The notes under the pieces: generated by a model
Told to the model about the DNA's origin: nothing
The model's input: only the letters and a program-made list of their open reading frames with translations
The model's database searches: none
From: G965212025 sp965212025
GTDB taxonomy: Bacteria > Pseudomonadota > Gammaproteobacteria > Poriferisulfidales > Oxydemutatoraceae
Assembly (NCBI GenBank): GCA_965212025.1
Contig: OZ243039.1
Span: 434,001 to 498,000, forward strand
DNA: 64,000 nucleotides
Direction: 5' to 3'
Position numbers and translations under genes: made by a program
Shown here: positions 8,656 to 18,044 of the stretch, piece after piece
Numbering within the stretch: position 1 is the stretch's first letter
Layout of the letters: each line of letters begins with the position of its first letter

Positions 8656-9210
8656 CTATCTCATCTTCCACTTCAAGGAACAGCCAATGCTTCGACGTTG
8701 TTCAGCGGGACCCTTGCCGGTTTCCGCAACCAGTCTCATGCCTTCAAACAGATCCCGTCTGCCACCAGGCACTCTGCGCATTCCGCAATCGTCCAGCCGT
8801 CCTCGATACTGAAGTTTGAGTTGCGCGTTATAACCAAAAAAATCCGGCGTACACACCGCACCATAAGCCCTCGCAGTTTCCTGGCTTTCATCGTAAAGGT
8901 ACGGGAACGTGAACTGGTACTGCGCAGCAACCCTCCCCATGTTTTCAAACGAATCTTCAGGATACTCATCCGAGTCATTCGACATGATTGCCACTGACAG
9001 CACCCCGTGTTGCGCGAGCTCGGCAACATCCCGACAAATTTTATGTTGCACCGCCTTTACAAAGGGGCAGTGGTTGCAAATAAACATCACCAAAGTTCCT
9101 TTGCTTCCCTGACAGTCAGAAAGCGTATAAGGCTTGCCATCGGTAGACAACAAAGAAAAATCTGGAGCCCGTACCCCAAAATCACAAACAGGTGGTACCG
9201 TTTCAACCAT
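8656..9210 (-). CDS. Thioredoxin-fold redoxin (AhpC/TSA-like)
   Basis: This 184-residue cytosolic-looking redoxin has no signal peptide. The active-site region is MFICNHCPFVKAV, a CxxC motif (CNHC) characteristic of a widespread bacterial thioredoxin-like family. FGVRAPDFSLLSTDGKPYTL precedes it and IGCSLKWK lies at the extreme C-terminus. It probably reduces or oxidises protein thiols or peroxides; no substrate is known. ATG 9210 is preceded by GAGAGGAAA with ideal spacing, while the TTG at 9225 falls inside that ribosome-binding site. It lies upstream of the bufferin operon in the same orientation, but 250 bp away, so a functional link is only suggestive. Confidence 0.85.
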   Translation of the reverse strand: MVETVPPVCDFGVRAPDFSLLSTDGKPYTLSDCQGSKGTLVMFICNHCPFVKAVQHKICRDVAELAQHGVLSVAIMSNDSDEYPEDSFENMGRVAAQYQFTFPYLYDESQETARAYGAVCTPDFFGYNAQLKLQYRGRLDDCGMRRVPGGRRDLFEGMRLVAETGKGPAEQRRSIGCSLKWKMR

Positions 9211-9461
9211 AGCGTTTCCTCTCAAAGTTCACGCCTACCCCACAGGCGACGCACAGCTACAATTCTAAAGAAAATCTGAAGCCAGGGAGCAGGAACCAAA
9301 GACGCGGCGAAGACACCTTGAGCCGGTTGTGACGGCAACCCGCAAGCGCACAGTGCCTTCACCCTCAGTCGTTCATGCGCGCATCCCGAAGCCGGCTGAT
9401 CCCAGTGCCGCCAAAGACCTCACAATCGAAAAGTTATGAGATGAATAGACCACAACGATGC

Positions 9462-9467
9462 TATGAT
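9462..9467 (+). promoter_or_regulatory. Extended -10 promoter element for metK
   Basis: TGC-TATGAT forms an extended -10 element about 60 bases before metK, inside the 300-bp gap between metK and the divergent redoxin gene. No good -35 is visible at 16-18 bp. The same GATGCTATGATC block occurs in front of the tRNA-Pro gene. I see no SAM- or SAH-riboswitch consensus in the rest of this gap. Confidence 0.45.
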
Positions 9468-9526
9468 CTCCGCCGGTATTTCAGCTAAAAGAGACGCTTG
9501 TTTTTGCCCACAGCAGGATAATTCAC

Positions 9527-10684
9527 ATGACAAATTCATCCCGCCTATTCACTTCGGAATCGGTGTCGGCAGGCCATCCTGACAAGGTGTGCGACCGGAT
9601 TTCCGACAGAATTCTGGACGCTTTACTGGAAAAAGATCCCCACTCCCGAGTGGCTTGTGAAGCAATGATCAAGGGTAACGTCCTGGTCATCGCCGGAGAG
9701 ATAACTTCCGGATACCAACCAGATTACGCAGAGCTGGCCAGAGAGGTGATCCGGGATAGCGGTTACACCGACAAGGCATACGGCTGTTGCGCAGAGGACT
9801 ACAATATTCTGCTGTTGATCAGCAGGCAATCTGAAGACATTGACAAGGGCGTGGGGCAGGAAGGCGCCGGGGATCAAGGAACCATGTTTGGTTACGCAAC
9901 ACGGGAGACTGAAAGCTTCATGCCCGCACCCATTGAGTTTGCCCACCGCCTAATGCGCCACCATGCCGGGTTACGCGAAATGGGGGCATGTGACAAGCTG
10001 GGGCCGGACGCCAAGGCGCAAGTCACGGTGAGATACGAGCATGACGTCCCTGTCGCCATTGAAAAAGTGGTTTTGTCAACGCAACACCGGGCGGACTTCT
10101 GCATTGACGATGTGCGTGAGTATGTTGAAAGCGACATCATCCGGAAAGTCATCCCGGAGAATTTGCTGAAGGACTGCACATTTCAAATCAACCCGGCCGG
10201 AGCGTTCATAAGGGGTGGACCGACGGCTGACTGCGGGCTGACCGGACGGAAAATTATTGTCGACACTTATGGCGGTATGGCGCGCCACGGGGGTGGAGCC
10301 ATGTCGGGGAAAGACCCTAGCAAAGTAGATCGTTCTGCTTCTTATGCCGCCCGATACATCGCAAAGCACTTGGTCGCAGCAAAGCTGGTGACGCGTTGCG
10401 AAGTACAACTCTCTTATGCGATCGGCGTGGCGGAGCCAGTGGCGGTTTTTGTGGATCACTTTCAGACCTCCAGACTTGACAATCAGGGTTTGGCAGAAAT
10501 CGTGCGGAAATGTTTCGATTTGCGACCAGGCAGCATCATTGAAATGCTGGATTTGCGCCGCCCCATTTACACCCAGACAGCAGCTTTTGGGCACTTCGGT
10601 CGTGATGAACGACCCGGATTCAGCTGGGAGCAATATGACGAAGCACGGTTGAAAGCCCTTGGCGATGCTGCTGCCCGCTGCTAG
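9527..10684 (+). CDS. metK: S-adenosylmethionine synthetase
   Basis: This 385-residue enzyme makes S-adenosylmethionine from methionine and ATP. The N-terminal signature SESVSAGHPDKVCDRISD contains the catalytic His and Asp. GAGDQGTMFGYA and the glycine-rich phosphate-binding loop GGAMSGKDPSKVDRSA follow in family order. The length fits bacterial MetK. ATG 9527 has AGGA just upstream. It is followed after 51 bp by ahcY, making a compact methyl-cycle pair: MetK makes SAM and AhcY removes the S-adenosylhomocysteine left after methylation. Confidence 0.97.
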   Translation: MTNSSRLFTSESVSAGHPDKVCDRISDRILDALLEKDPHSRVACEAMIKGNVLVIAGEITSGYQPDYAELAREVIRDSGYTDKAYGCCAEDYNILLLISRQSEDIDKGVGQEGAGDQGTMFGYATRETESFMPAPIEFAHRLMRHHAGLREMGACDKLGPDAKAQVTVRYEHDVPVAIEKVVLSTQHRADFCIDDVREYVESDIIRKVIPENLLKDCTFQINPAGAFIRGGPTADCGLTGRKIIVDTYGGMARHGGGAMSGKDPSKVDRSASYAARYIAKHLVAAKLVTRCEVQLSYAIGVAEPVAVFVDHFQTSRLDNQGLAEIVRKCFDLRPGSIIEMLDLRRPIYTQTAAFGHFGRDERPGFSWEQYDEARLKALGDAAARC

Positions 10685-10735
10685 TCCGCCCGGGGTCTCC
10701 TGACCATCACCAAACCACAACGGGATGAAACCAAT

Positions 10736-12046
10736 ATGGCCACACCAGCACATAAACTGATGCCGGACTACAAAGTAGCAGACCTGAAACTTTGTAGCTG
10801 GGGACGAAAAGAGATCCGGATTGCAGAAACCGAAATGCCGGGACTGATGGCGTTGCGTTCCGAATACGGAAACAGCAAACCGCTAACAGGCGCGCGCATC
10901 GCCGGCTGCCTGCACATGACCATACAAACTGCGGTTCTCATTGAGACATTGATCGCCTTGGGTGCTGAAGTCCGCTGGTCATCGTGCAACATTTTTTCCA
11001 CGCAGGATCACGCCGCCGCGGCCATTGCCGCTGAAAACATTCCGGTTTTCGCCTGGAAAGAGGAAAACGAGGAAGAATACTGGTGGTGCATTGAACAAAC
11101 CCTGAAAGGCCCAGATGACTGGACGCCAAACCTGCTGCTTGACGACGGGGGAGATTTAACGAAACACGTTTATGAAAACCACAGAGAGTTGTTGCCAAAC
11201 ATAAAAGGCATCACGGAAGAAACGACGACTGGCGTGAACCGCCTTTACGAAATGGCGCGCAAAGGCACGTTGCAATCTGTAACGTTCAACGTCAATGATT
11301 CGGTTACAAAATCAAAATTTGACAACACCTACGGTTGCCGTGAGTCACTCCTGGATGGCATCAAGCGTGCTACGGACGTGATGATTGCGGGAAAATTGGC
11401 CGTCGTATGTGGCTACGGAAACGTTGGCAAAGGCTGTGTGCAGTCTTTGCGGGGACAAGGCTGCCGTGTATGGGTTACGGAAATAGACCCGATCTGCGCG
11501 CTACAGGCCGCCATGGAAGGATATCGTGTTGTCACCATGGAGCAAGCCGTGAGGGAAGCGAATATTTTTGTCGCAGCCACAGGCAATCTGCATGTCATCA
11601 ACTACGAACACCTTGCCAACATGAAAGACCAGGCCATTGTCTGCAACATCGGCCATTTCGACAACGAAATTGATGTCGACTCGCTGCGTGCATTGCCCTG
11701 GGAAAACATCAAGCCGCAGGTAGATCACGTGATTTTTCCAGATGGCAAACGCATCATCCTGCTCGCCGAGGGTCGACTGGTGAACCTGAGCTGCGCGACC
11801 GGGCATCCGAGTTTCGTGATGTCCAATTCTTTCTGTAACCAGGTTCTTGCGCAGTTGGAACTATGGCAAAACAAGAACCATTACGACGTTGCAGTCCATA
11901 TGCTCCCGAAGCACCTGGACGAAAAGGTCGCACGCCTGCACCTGGAACAGTTGGGGGTGGACTTGACCACCATGACAGAACAACAAACGAATTACCTGGG
12001 AGTGCCCGTGGACGGACCGTACAAACCCGAGCACTATCGCTACTGA
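10736..12046 (+). CDS. ahcY: S-adenosylhomocysteine hydrolase
   Basis: This 436-residue NAD-dependent enzyme splits S-adenosylhomocysteine into adenosine and homocysteine. Substrate-domain motifs include GCLHMTIQTAVLIETL, SSCNIFSTQDHAAAA and NVNDSVTKSKFDN. The Rossmann loop is VCGYGNVGKGC, and the C-terminal tail ends in KPEHYRY, the conserved lysine/tyrosine tail that completes the neighbouring subunit's cofactor site. It sits 51 bp after metK, and prmC starts 47 bp after its stop. No SAH-riboswitch consensus is visible in the short space before it. Confidence 0.97.
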   Translation: MATPAHKLMPDYKVADLKLCSWGRKEIRIAETEMPGLMALRSEYGNSKPLTGARIAGCLHMTIQTAVLIETLIALGAEVRWSSCNIFSTQDHAAAAIAAENIPVFAWKEENEEEYWWCIEQTLKGPDDWTPNLLLDDGGDLTKHVYENHRELLPNIKGITEETTTGVNRLYEMARKGTLQSVTFNVNDSVTKSKFDNTYGCRESLLDGIKRATDVMIAGKLAVVCGYGNVGKGCVQSLRGQGCRVWVTEIDPICALQAAMEGYRVVTMEQAVREANIFVAATGNLHVINYEHLANMKDQAIVCNIGHFDNEIDVDSLRALPWENIKPQVDHVIFPDGKRIILLAEGRLVNLSCATGHPSFVMSNSFCNQVLAQLELWQNKNHYDVAVHMLPKHLDEKVARLHLEQLGVDLTTMTEQQTNYLGVPVDGPYKPEHYRY

Positions 12047-12093
12047 ATAACGCGCCGCAGCTCCCTTTCGGTAATGGAGTGCCTGGATCGGAC

Positions 12094-12963
12094 GTGAAAG
12101 AAAACACGCTTGCGGCAATCCGCTCCTGCTACCACAGGAATTGGAACAAGCAGCTTTCCCCCAAGGAACTGGATTATCTCCTCTGCCATGCTTTTCATAT
12201 TTCCTACCCGCAGCTCTTCACAAGAAGCCGCTGGGTGGTTCCTGCTGAGCTGCTGCAAGGTCTTCGGGAAATGGCAGTGCGCAGAGCCTCTGGAGTTCCG
12301 CTTGCCTACCTGAGTGGGCGAAAAGAATTTTATTCCCTGGAATTTGAAGTTAGCACCGCGACCTTAACGCCGCGCCCGGAAACCGAAATGCTGGTGGACT
12401 TTGCCGTAAACCACGCTTCGCAAGGCGCAAGACTACTTGAGCTAGGATGCGGGTGCGGCGCGGTTGCCATCGCGATCGCCCGTCACCGCCCCGACCTGAA
12501 CATCACTGCTTGCGACATCAGTACTGAGGCGTTAAGAGTTGCCGGTCGGAATGTACGAAAACATGACGTTCGCGTACGTCTGGTGAAAAGCAATTGGTTT
12601 GGCGCTCTACGGAGACGACGCGCTTTTCACTGCGTCGTCGCCAACGTTCCTTATCTGCGCCCCGGAGAAGCACGTGACGGCGATATCACCATCCGCCATG
12701 AGCCGAAGCTGGCGTTGCTGGCTGGAGAAAACGGACTGGCGTCTTTACGTCAGGTTCTAGAGGAAGCTCCCCTCTACCTGGTGAATGGCGGCCTCATCGC
12801 GCTGGAACACGCCCCTTGGCAAAGGTTTCCCGTAGCGGCGATGGCGAAGCGCACAGGTTTCCGAAATCTGCGTTGCAACAAAGACTACGCCGGACTGTCC
12901 CGCATAACCGTGGGAAAAATTGGCGGCAAGAAACCGTGGAGCCACCCGCGCTCCGGCGTCTAA
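12094..12963 (+). CDS. prmC: Release-factor glutamine methyltransferase PrmC (HemK)
   Basis: This 289-residue SAM-dependent methyltransferase is predicted to methylate the GGQ glutamine of peptide release factors. The N-terminal helical domain contains ELDYLLCHAFHIS and LAYLSGRKEFYSLEF, typical of PrmC. TPRPETEMLVDFA precedes the SAM motif LLELGCGCGAVAIAIA. HEPKLALLAGENGLASLR near the end distinguishes PrmC from PrmB. The catalytic NPPY motif reads NVPY here, an unusual change in an otherwise standard protein. GTG 12094 (GGATCGG upstream) gives the expected family length; GTG 12079 is possible. It converges with gatB, leaving only 15 bp between stops. Confidence 0.88.
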   Translation: MKENTLAAIRSCYHRNWNKQLSPKELDYLLCHAFHISYPQLFTRSRWVVPAELLQGLREMAVRRASGVPLAYLSGRKEFYSLEFEVSTATLTPRPETEMLVDFAVNHASQGARLLELGCGCGAVAIAIARHRPDLNITACDISTEALRVAGRNVRKHDVRVRLVKSNWFGALRRRRAFHCVVANVPYLRPGEARDGDITIRHEPKLALLAGENGLASLRQVLEEAPLYLVNGGLIALEHAPWQRFPVAAMAKRTGFRNLRCNKDYAGLSRITVGKIGGKKPWSHPRSGV

Positions 12964-12978
12964 AGGGACGGCACCTAG

Positions 12979-14418
12979 CTACGAACCGGCAGCCAGTTGC
13001 AGCCTCAATAACGCACTAACACGGCGCGGATCAGCTTTTCCTGCGCTCGCCTGCATGACACGACCGACAAAGTAGCCCAGAATTTTGGTCTTTCCCGCTT
13101 GGTACTGCACGACCTGAGCCTCACTTTCTAACAGGACTCCCGAGATGAGTTCAGTCAGGCGTTCATCACTGATCTGCCCCACATCCATTTTCCGGATCAC
13201 ATCTTTGGCACTTGCACCCTGCTCCCACATTTCCCGAAACACGGCACGCGCTGTGTGCGTGGACAACTGACCCGAAACCACACAATCCAGCAACTCTGCC
13301 AAACATTCTGGTGATGCCTTACAGGCAGCGATGCCCAGCCCATCACGGTTCAGCGCCGCCGCCAAAACTCCGGTTATCCAGGAAAACACTTCTCGAGAGC
13401 CGGCCCCCGTACGCTTGGCACAGTTTTCAAAGTAGTCCACCATTTCCCGATCCTCAAACAGTCGATCCAGCTCCGCATCGCCCAAAGCGTAAGCTGCCGC
13501 CAAGCGCGCGCGTCTCGGCTCAGGAAGCTCTGGCAAAGCGCGGCGCTGCCGCTCAAGAAAGGCCTCGTCAATTTGCAATGGCAACAAATCAGGATCAGGA
13601 AAATAACGATAGTCCTCTGCCTCTTCCTTGCTCCGCATCGAATGGGTTTCTCCGGTCGCAGGGTCATAAAGACGGGTCTCCTGTGTCACAACACCTCCGC
13701 TTTCAAGCTGACGCTTCTGGCGCTTGATTTCGTAGTGCAGCGCTTTTTCCAAAAAACGGAAGGAGTTGAGGTTTTTCAGCTCTGCACGAGTGCCGAGCTT
13801 TTCCGCACCCACGGGACGCAGGGAAATATTTGCGTCACAGCGAAAGCTGCCTTCTTCCATGTTGCCATCGCTGATTCCCAACCAGCGCACGAGCGCGTGG
13901 ATTTTTCTCACGTAGGCCAACGCAACATCCACATCGTACATTTCTGGCTCGGAGACAATTTCCAGCAGCGGTGTCCCTGCCCGATTCAAGTCAATCGCGG
14001 TTCTACCCGAAAACCGGTCATGGATGGAGCGACCCGCGTCTTCTTCCAGGTGCGCACGGGTAATGCCAATCGAATGAACCCGTTTGTCTTTGCCAGTCAC
14101 TTCCACCTTGCCGTATCCAACAATCGGTTGCTCGTACTGGCTGATTTGATAACCTTTCGGCAAATCCGGATAAAAATAATTTTTGCGCGCAAACACGCAA
14201 GAGCGGCTGACCTCAGCGTCGATTGCCAAACCAAACAGTACCGCCTTACACACTGGATCCTGGTTGAGAACCGGCAGTGTACCCGGCAAAGCCACATCGA
14301 TACCGCAAGCATGAACATTGGCTTCGTTACAGAACTCGGCGCTCGCGCCTGAAAAAAGCTTGCTGCTGCTTTTCAGGCGCACGTGAATTTCCAGACCCAT
14401 CACCGTCTGCCAGTTCAT
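12979..14418 (-). CDS. gatB: Asp-tRNA(Asn)/Glu-tRNA(Gln) amidotransferase subunit B
   Basis: This 479-residue GatB subunit binds misacylated tRNA and phosphorylates the acyl group in the GatCAB complex. The N-terminus MNWQTVMGLEIHVRLKSSSK is the family start. The catalytic body includes ALPGTLPVLN, KNYFYPDLPKGYQISQY and RCDANISLRP, and the C-terminal YqeY-like helical tail ends near GKADPRRVSALL. ATG 14418 overlaps the gatA stop by 4 bp; an upstream extension to 14655 lies inside gatA and is discounted. Order on this strand is gatC-gatA-gatB. Presence of GatCAB implies an indirect route to Gln- or Asn-tRNA in this organism. Confidence 0.97.
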   Translation of the reverse strand: MNWQTVMGLEIHVRLKSSSKLFSGASAEFCNEANVHACGIDVALPGTLPVLNQDPVCKAVLFGLAIDAEVSRSCVFARKNYFYPDLPKGYQISQYEQPIVGYGKVEVTGKDKRVHSIGITRAHLEEDAGRSIHDRFSGRTAIDLNRAGTPLLEIVSEPEMYDVDVALAYVRKIHALVRWLGISDGNMEEGSFRCDANISLRPVGAEKLGTRAELKNLNSFRFLEKALHYEIKRQKRQLESGGVVTQETRLYDPATGETHSMRSKEEAEDYRYFPDPDLLPLQIDEAFLERQRRALPELPEPRRARLAAAYALGDAELDRLFEDREMVDYFENCAKRTGAGSREVFSWITGVLAAALNRDGLGIAACKASPECLAELLDCVVSGQLSTHTARAVFREMWEQGASAKDVIRKMDVGQISDERLTELISGVLLESEAQVVQYQAGKTKILGYFVGRVMQASAGKADPRRVSALLRLQLAAGS

Positions 14419-15881
14419 GTTGCGTACCTTTGGGGAACCTGCAAATGGTGGTTGGTGGCCTGTTGAAAGGCATGACCCAAGGTGCACAGGGCTTCTTCGC
14501 AAAAATGGTTGCCGATCAGCTGAATGCCGACTGGCAAGTGTTGTTTGAAACCCGCTGGAAGTGCCAAAGCTGGCAAGCCTGCCAGATTGACGGCTGTCGT
14601 GTACACGTCCGAAAGGTACATTTGTACCGGATTCTGCGTCTTCTCTCCGATGCAAAATGCCACATTGGGTGTAACCGGGCTAAGCAGCACGTCCAAGTCT
14701 GCAAACTGTGCTGCAAACTCGTTGCTGATTTTTCTCCTGACTTTTTGGGCTTTGAGGTAGTAAGCGTCGTAATAACCAGCGGACAACACATAAGTCCCGA
14801 GCATAATGCGCCGCTTGACTTCTTCACCGAATCCTTCGTCTCGTGAAGACACACAAAGCGCGTCGAAAGTGTCGGCCTTGCGACTACGGTGACCATAGCG
14901 AACGCCGTCGTAGCGTGCCAGATTGGATGAGCACTCAGCCGTGGCCAAAATATAAAAAACCGGAATAGAGAAACGCAGACTGGGCATGCTGATTTTTCTG
15001 ACCTCACATCCCATACGGGAAAAAACAGCAAGCGCCTCATCAATGACGGCCGCGACTTGCGCGTCCAGACCCGCAACGAAAAACTCTTTCGGCACCCCAA
15101 TTTTTGTGCCCTTGACAGGACGTTCCAGCGCGGCGGGATAATCCGGAACATCGCGGTTAACGCTGGTGGAATCTTTTTCATCAAAACCGGCGATGGCATT
15201 CATCAACATGGCACAGTCACGCACCGTGACAGCAAATACCCCGGCCTGGTCCAGACTCGAAGCAAAAGCCACCATGCCGTAGCGAGACACCCTGCCGTAA
15301 GTTGGTTTGATCCCGGTTACCCCACACAGCGCAGCCGGCTGGCGAATGGAACCTCCGGTATCCGTGCCGGTTGCGCAAGGAACAAGTCGCGCAGCCACAG
15401 CGGCGGCAGAGCCTCCAGAAGAGCCACCCGGAACCCGGCTCAAATCCCAGGGGTTCTTCACGGCACCGAAATAACTGGTTTCGCTGGATGAGCCCATGGC
15501 GAACTCATCCATATTCGTTTTGCCCAGCATCACCATGCCGGCCTCACGTAACTTGCGGGTTACCGTGGCATCGTATGGCGACACAAAATCCGCGAGCATT
15601 TTGGAAGCACAGGTCGTGATATCCCCTTCGCTGCAAAAAATATCCTTGTGGGCGTACGGGATACCCCCTAGAACAGACCCCTGTCCTGCATTGCGCAGGC
15701 GATCGGCTTTCCGAGCCGCGCATAAGGCACTTTTTTCGGTGAAATGGATGAAGGCATTCAAATCCTCGTCGTGACCTTTGGCGCGCTCGAGAGTGGCTTT
15801 CACCAGTTCCTCGCTGGACAATTGTTTTTTTGCCAGTGCCGCCGAAAGATCGGCAACACCCATGCAACTGATGTCAGTCAA
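14415..15881 (-). CDS. gatA: Asp-tRNA(Asn)/Glu-tRNA(Gln) amidotransferase subunit A
   Basis: This 488-residue amidase-signature protein releases ammonia from glutamine for GatB. The Ser-cisSer-Lys triad is visible: Lys in GGIPYAHKDIFC, and the serines in VPGGSSGGSAAAVAARLVP and GTDTGGSIRQPAALCGVTG. The length is normal. The listed start is TTG 15881, with AAGG 9-10 bases upstream. ATG 15863, six codons later, gives the more conventional N-terminus MGVADLSAALAKKQ and is an equally good choice. The stop overlaps gatB by 4 bp, and gatC ends 114 bp upstream. Confidence 0.97.
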   Translation of the reverse strand: MTDISCMGVADLSAALAKKQLSSEELVKATLERAKGHDEDLNAFIHFTEKSALCAARKADRLRNAGQGSVLGGIPYAHKDIFCSEGDITTCASKMLADFVSPYDATVTRKLREAGMVMLGKTNMDEFAMGSSSETSYFGAVKNPWDLSRVPGGSSGGSAAAVAARLVPCATGTDTGGSIRQPAALCGVTGIKPTYGRVSRYGMVAFASSLDQAGVFAVTVRDCAMLMNAIAGFDEKDSTSVNRDVPDYPAALERPVKGTKIGVPKEFFVAGLDAQVAAVIDEALAVFSRMGCEVRKISMPSLRFSIPVFYILATAECSSNLARYDGVRYGHRSRKADTFDALCVSSRDEGFGEEVKRRIMLGTYVLSAGYYDAYYLKAQKVRRKISNEFAAQFADLDVLLSPVTPNVAFCIGEKTQNPVQMYLSDVYTTAVNLAGLPALALPAGFKQHLPVGIQLIGNHFCEEALCTLGHAFQQATNHHLQVPQRYAT

Positions 15882-15995
15882 AATCAGAAACCTTATGGGC
15901 TGCTCACCGTGCCGCAGGCACCCGGGACGGCACTCGCCTCCGGGCTGCCTGACCGAGGAACCCTGCCAAGAACAGACAGTGCCGCCTCCAAGCCA

Positions 15996-16280
15996 TTATT
16001 TTTCAATGACTTTTGGAATCAGGTAAAAACCATCCTGGGTTTCTGGTGCCTGCGTCTGCAGCAATTCCCTGCTATTGCTTTCCGTCACACGATCTGTGCG
16101 CAGTCTTTGGCACAGCCCCAAGGGACTGGCAAGCGGCTCCAGATCTTCGGCGTCGGCCTCGTCAAGAGACTTCACCAAAGCCAATATATCTGTCAATTGT
16201 TCCACCATGAGCTCCATCTGTTGCGGTGCAACAGACAGCTTGCTAAGGCGCGCTATTTTCTCGACTTCCGATGTGTCCAT
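15996..16280 (-). CDS. gatC: Asp-tRNA(Asn)/Glu-tRNA(Gln) amidotransferase subunit C
   Basis: This 94-residue GatC is the small subunit that wraps around and stabilises GatA. The N-terminus DTSEVEKIARLSKLSV and the central EQLTDILALVKSLDEADAEDLEPLASPL match the family, and the protein ends at the usual length. It is the first gene of gatCAB. The 114 bp between gatC and gatA is longer than other junctions in this window and holds no recognisable gene. Confidence 0.95.
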   Translation of the reverse strand: MDTSEVEKIARLSKLSVAPQQMELMVEQLTDILALVKSLDEADAEDLEPLASPLGLCQRLRTDRVTESNSRELLQTQAPETQDGFYLIPKVIEK

Positions 16281-16792
16281 TAATGACCTGCAACGATTTC
16301 AGTTCCGGCTATGCCCCGCTTCCTGCGCAAAGAAAAAAGCCACGTGGTGAACTGCGGCCAAAGTTGCGACAGCCACCAAAACGAAGCACATCCCCACCTA
16401 CTCCAAATCCCTTTATGTCAGCAGAAAGACTTGGCTTCAGGCACCCCGCTCGCGACCCACTCTGGCGTGTTTCCGGAACCGACGATTGTACGCAAAAGAA
16501 CCCGGACATACTAACCAGCACTCCTGGTCTCTCGCTGAAAAGACCTAAGAAACCGGGCTTGAGATTTTTCCGGCAACGGCGGGCTCGGGGAAGCATCATT
16601 GCCAGAAGCCAGCCACTGGCAACAAAAGACCTGAACACCCCAACGTCAGCCCTACGGTCAGGATGCGGGTCGCGTAGCCTGTCAGGGCAAGAAACGAAGA
16701 TAAACGGAGGCAGGGTTCGGCAAGGCGTGAGAAATACCGTGCAAGAACAAAGGACAGCAGCGCTTTGCGGCGTATGCCGTGAACCGAGGCGC
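16281..16792 (-). other. Intergenic region upstream of gatC, no gene recognised
   Basis: About 510 bp lies between the end of the aminotransferase gene and gatC, both leftward. Open frames on both strands are low-complexity and match no family I know. The gatCAB promoter presumably lies here, but I could not identify convincing boxes. In many gammaproteobacteria mreB lies divergently at this point; it is absent. Confidence 0.6.
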
Positions 16793-17989
16793 TCAGCGGA
16801 AAAAATCTTTTAATCCTTTAATGAGGCGACTCAGCGCTTCGTCAATATGCTCGGCTTGCAAGGCACCAAAAGACAGCCGCAAATAGCCCGGGTTCGCGCC
16901 GAAGGCACTTCCGGGAATCACCGTAACGCCGCAATTTTTGACCAAGTGCAATGCGACGGCAAAATCATCAGACTGGTTTTTCAGCTGCAGGAAAATATAA
17001 AAAGCCCCTTCGCTGACGGGCTCGGAAATAATTCCTGCGAGTTCCTCGCGTAGCCTTCGCAAAAAAAGCGCGCGATTTTCCGCCATGGTTTCCTTTTTGC
17101 TGGCCACGTATTCATCGCCGTGCACCAGACACCACTTGGCAGCGAATTGTGACACGGCCGGCGGGCATATCAGCACGTTGTCCTGCACCTTGACAATCGC
17201 CTCACGAAGCGCAAGCGGAATCACCATATAGCCTATTCTCCAGGAAGCGAAGCCATAACTTTTGGATAAAGAAAACAACGACAACAGATGTGGCTCGGTC
17301 TGCGCTACAGAGGCGGGGGAGAATTGTTTCTCCGGCTCATAATAAAAATCCTCGTAGGCTTCATCGTTGATGTGATAAAGCCCATGTCTGGCACATAGAC
17401 TGCTGATTGCCTGCAAAACACCACGGGGGTAGACCCGACCCGTTGGATTATTTGGCGAAACCGTGACAACGGCACGGGTTTTAGAGCCGACCGCCGCTTC
17501 GATTGCTGCCAAGTCAGGTTGCAGATCGTCGTCTGTGCTCACTGCCACCGGTCGACAACCGCACATGGCAACCGTCATTTCGTGATTGAAGTAGTAGGGG
17601 CGCAATAAAATCACCTCATCACCAAGATCGCAGATGGCAAGAACCAAGGCATGAAACGCCATGTTGGAACCCGCCGTCACTACGACGCATTGCGATGAGG
17701 AAACCGAGATGCCATTTTTACGCTGAAGCTTTTCTGTAATGGCTTCACGCAGTTCCGTCAGACCGGTAACCGGACCGTAGCCATGACAGGAATTTTCAGA
17801 CATGCGGTGCGCTGCATAGCTTATGGCTTCTGGCGGGGGGGAATAAAAAACAATCCCCTGCCCCAGCGAAAGGGTTCCCGGATTTTCGCGGCTCAGCTGG
17901 TTGAATAACGGGATGACCGCCTCATCTACTTTGCGCATGCGCGCACTGCCAAACGGAAGATTTATTGCTGGCTTGGACGGATCGCTCAT
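16793..17989 (-). CDS. PLP-dependent class I/II aminotransferase
   Basis: This 398-residue fold-type I aminotransferase has VVVTAGSNMAFHALVLA (cofactor-phosphate side), TVSPNNPTGRVYPRGVL (substrate-side Asn), YHINDEAYEDFYYE (Asp and Tyr of the PLP pocket) and SLSKSYGFASWRIGY, where Lys forms the internal aldimine. A C-terminal Arg equivalent lies in NPGYLRLSFGAL. The substrate is probably aspartate, an aromatic acid or a related amino acid; the family is too broad to choose. ATG 17989 opens with MSDPSKPAINL. It stands alone, without pathway neighbours. Confidence 0.85.
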   Translation of the reverse strand: MSDPSKPAINLPFGSARMRKVDEAVIPLFNQLSRENPGTLSLGQGIVFYSPPPEAISYAAHRMSENSCHGYGPVTGLTELREAITEKLQRKNGISVSSSQCVVVTAGSNMAFHALVLAICDLGDEVILLRPYYFNHEMTVAMCGCRPVAVSTDDDLQPDLAAIEAAVGSKTRAVVTVSPNNPTGRVYPRGVLQAISSLCARHGLYHINDEAYEDFYYEPEKQFSPASVAQTEPHLLSLFSLSKSYGFASWRIGYMVIPLALREAIVKVQDNVLICPPAVSQFAAKWCLVHGDEYVASKKETMAENRALFLRRLREELAGIISEPVSEGAFYIFLQLKNQSDDFAVALHLVKNCGVTVIPGSAFGANPGYLRLSFGALQAEHIDEALSRLIKGLKDFFR

Positions 17990-18044
17990 TGATTTTTCTT
18001 CCTGCTAAAAGATCGACATACGACGTCTGCCGGCACTAATGCGT

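Noticed and set aside
9241..12093. SAM- or SAH-riboswitch upstream of metK or ahcY
   Set aside because: No matching consensus stems or conserved loops were seen in the 285 bp before metK or the 51 bp before ahcY.
11863..12093. Upstream extension of prmC to 11863
   Set aside because: That segment overlaps the end of ahcY in another frame and gives a non-homologous N-terminus; GTG 12094 matches the family length.
16271..16813. 180-codon rightward open frame opposite the gatC upstream region
   Set aside because: No ribosome-binding site, no family match, biased composition and overlap with gatC and the aminotransferase end.
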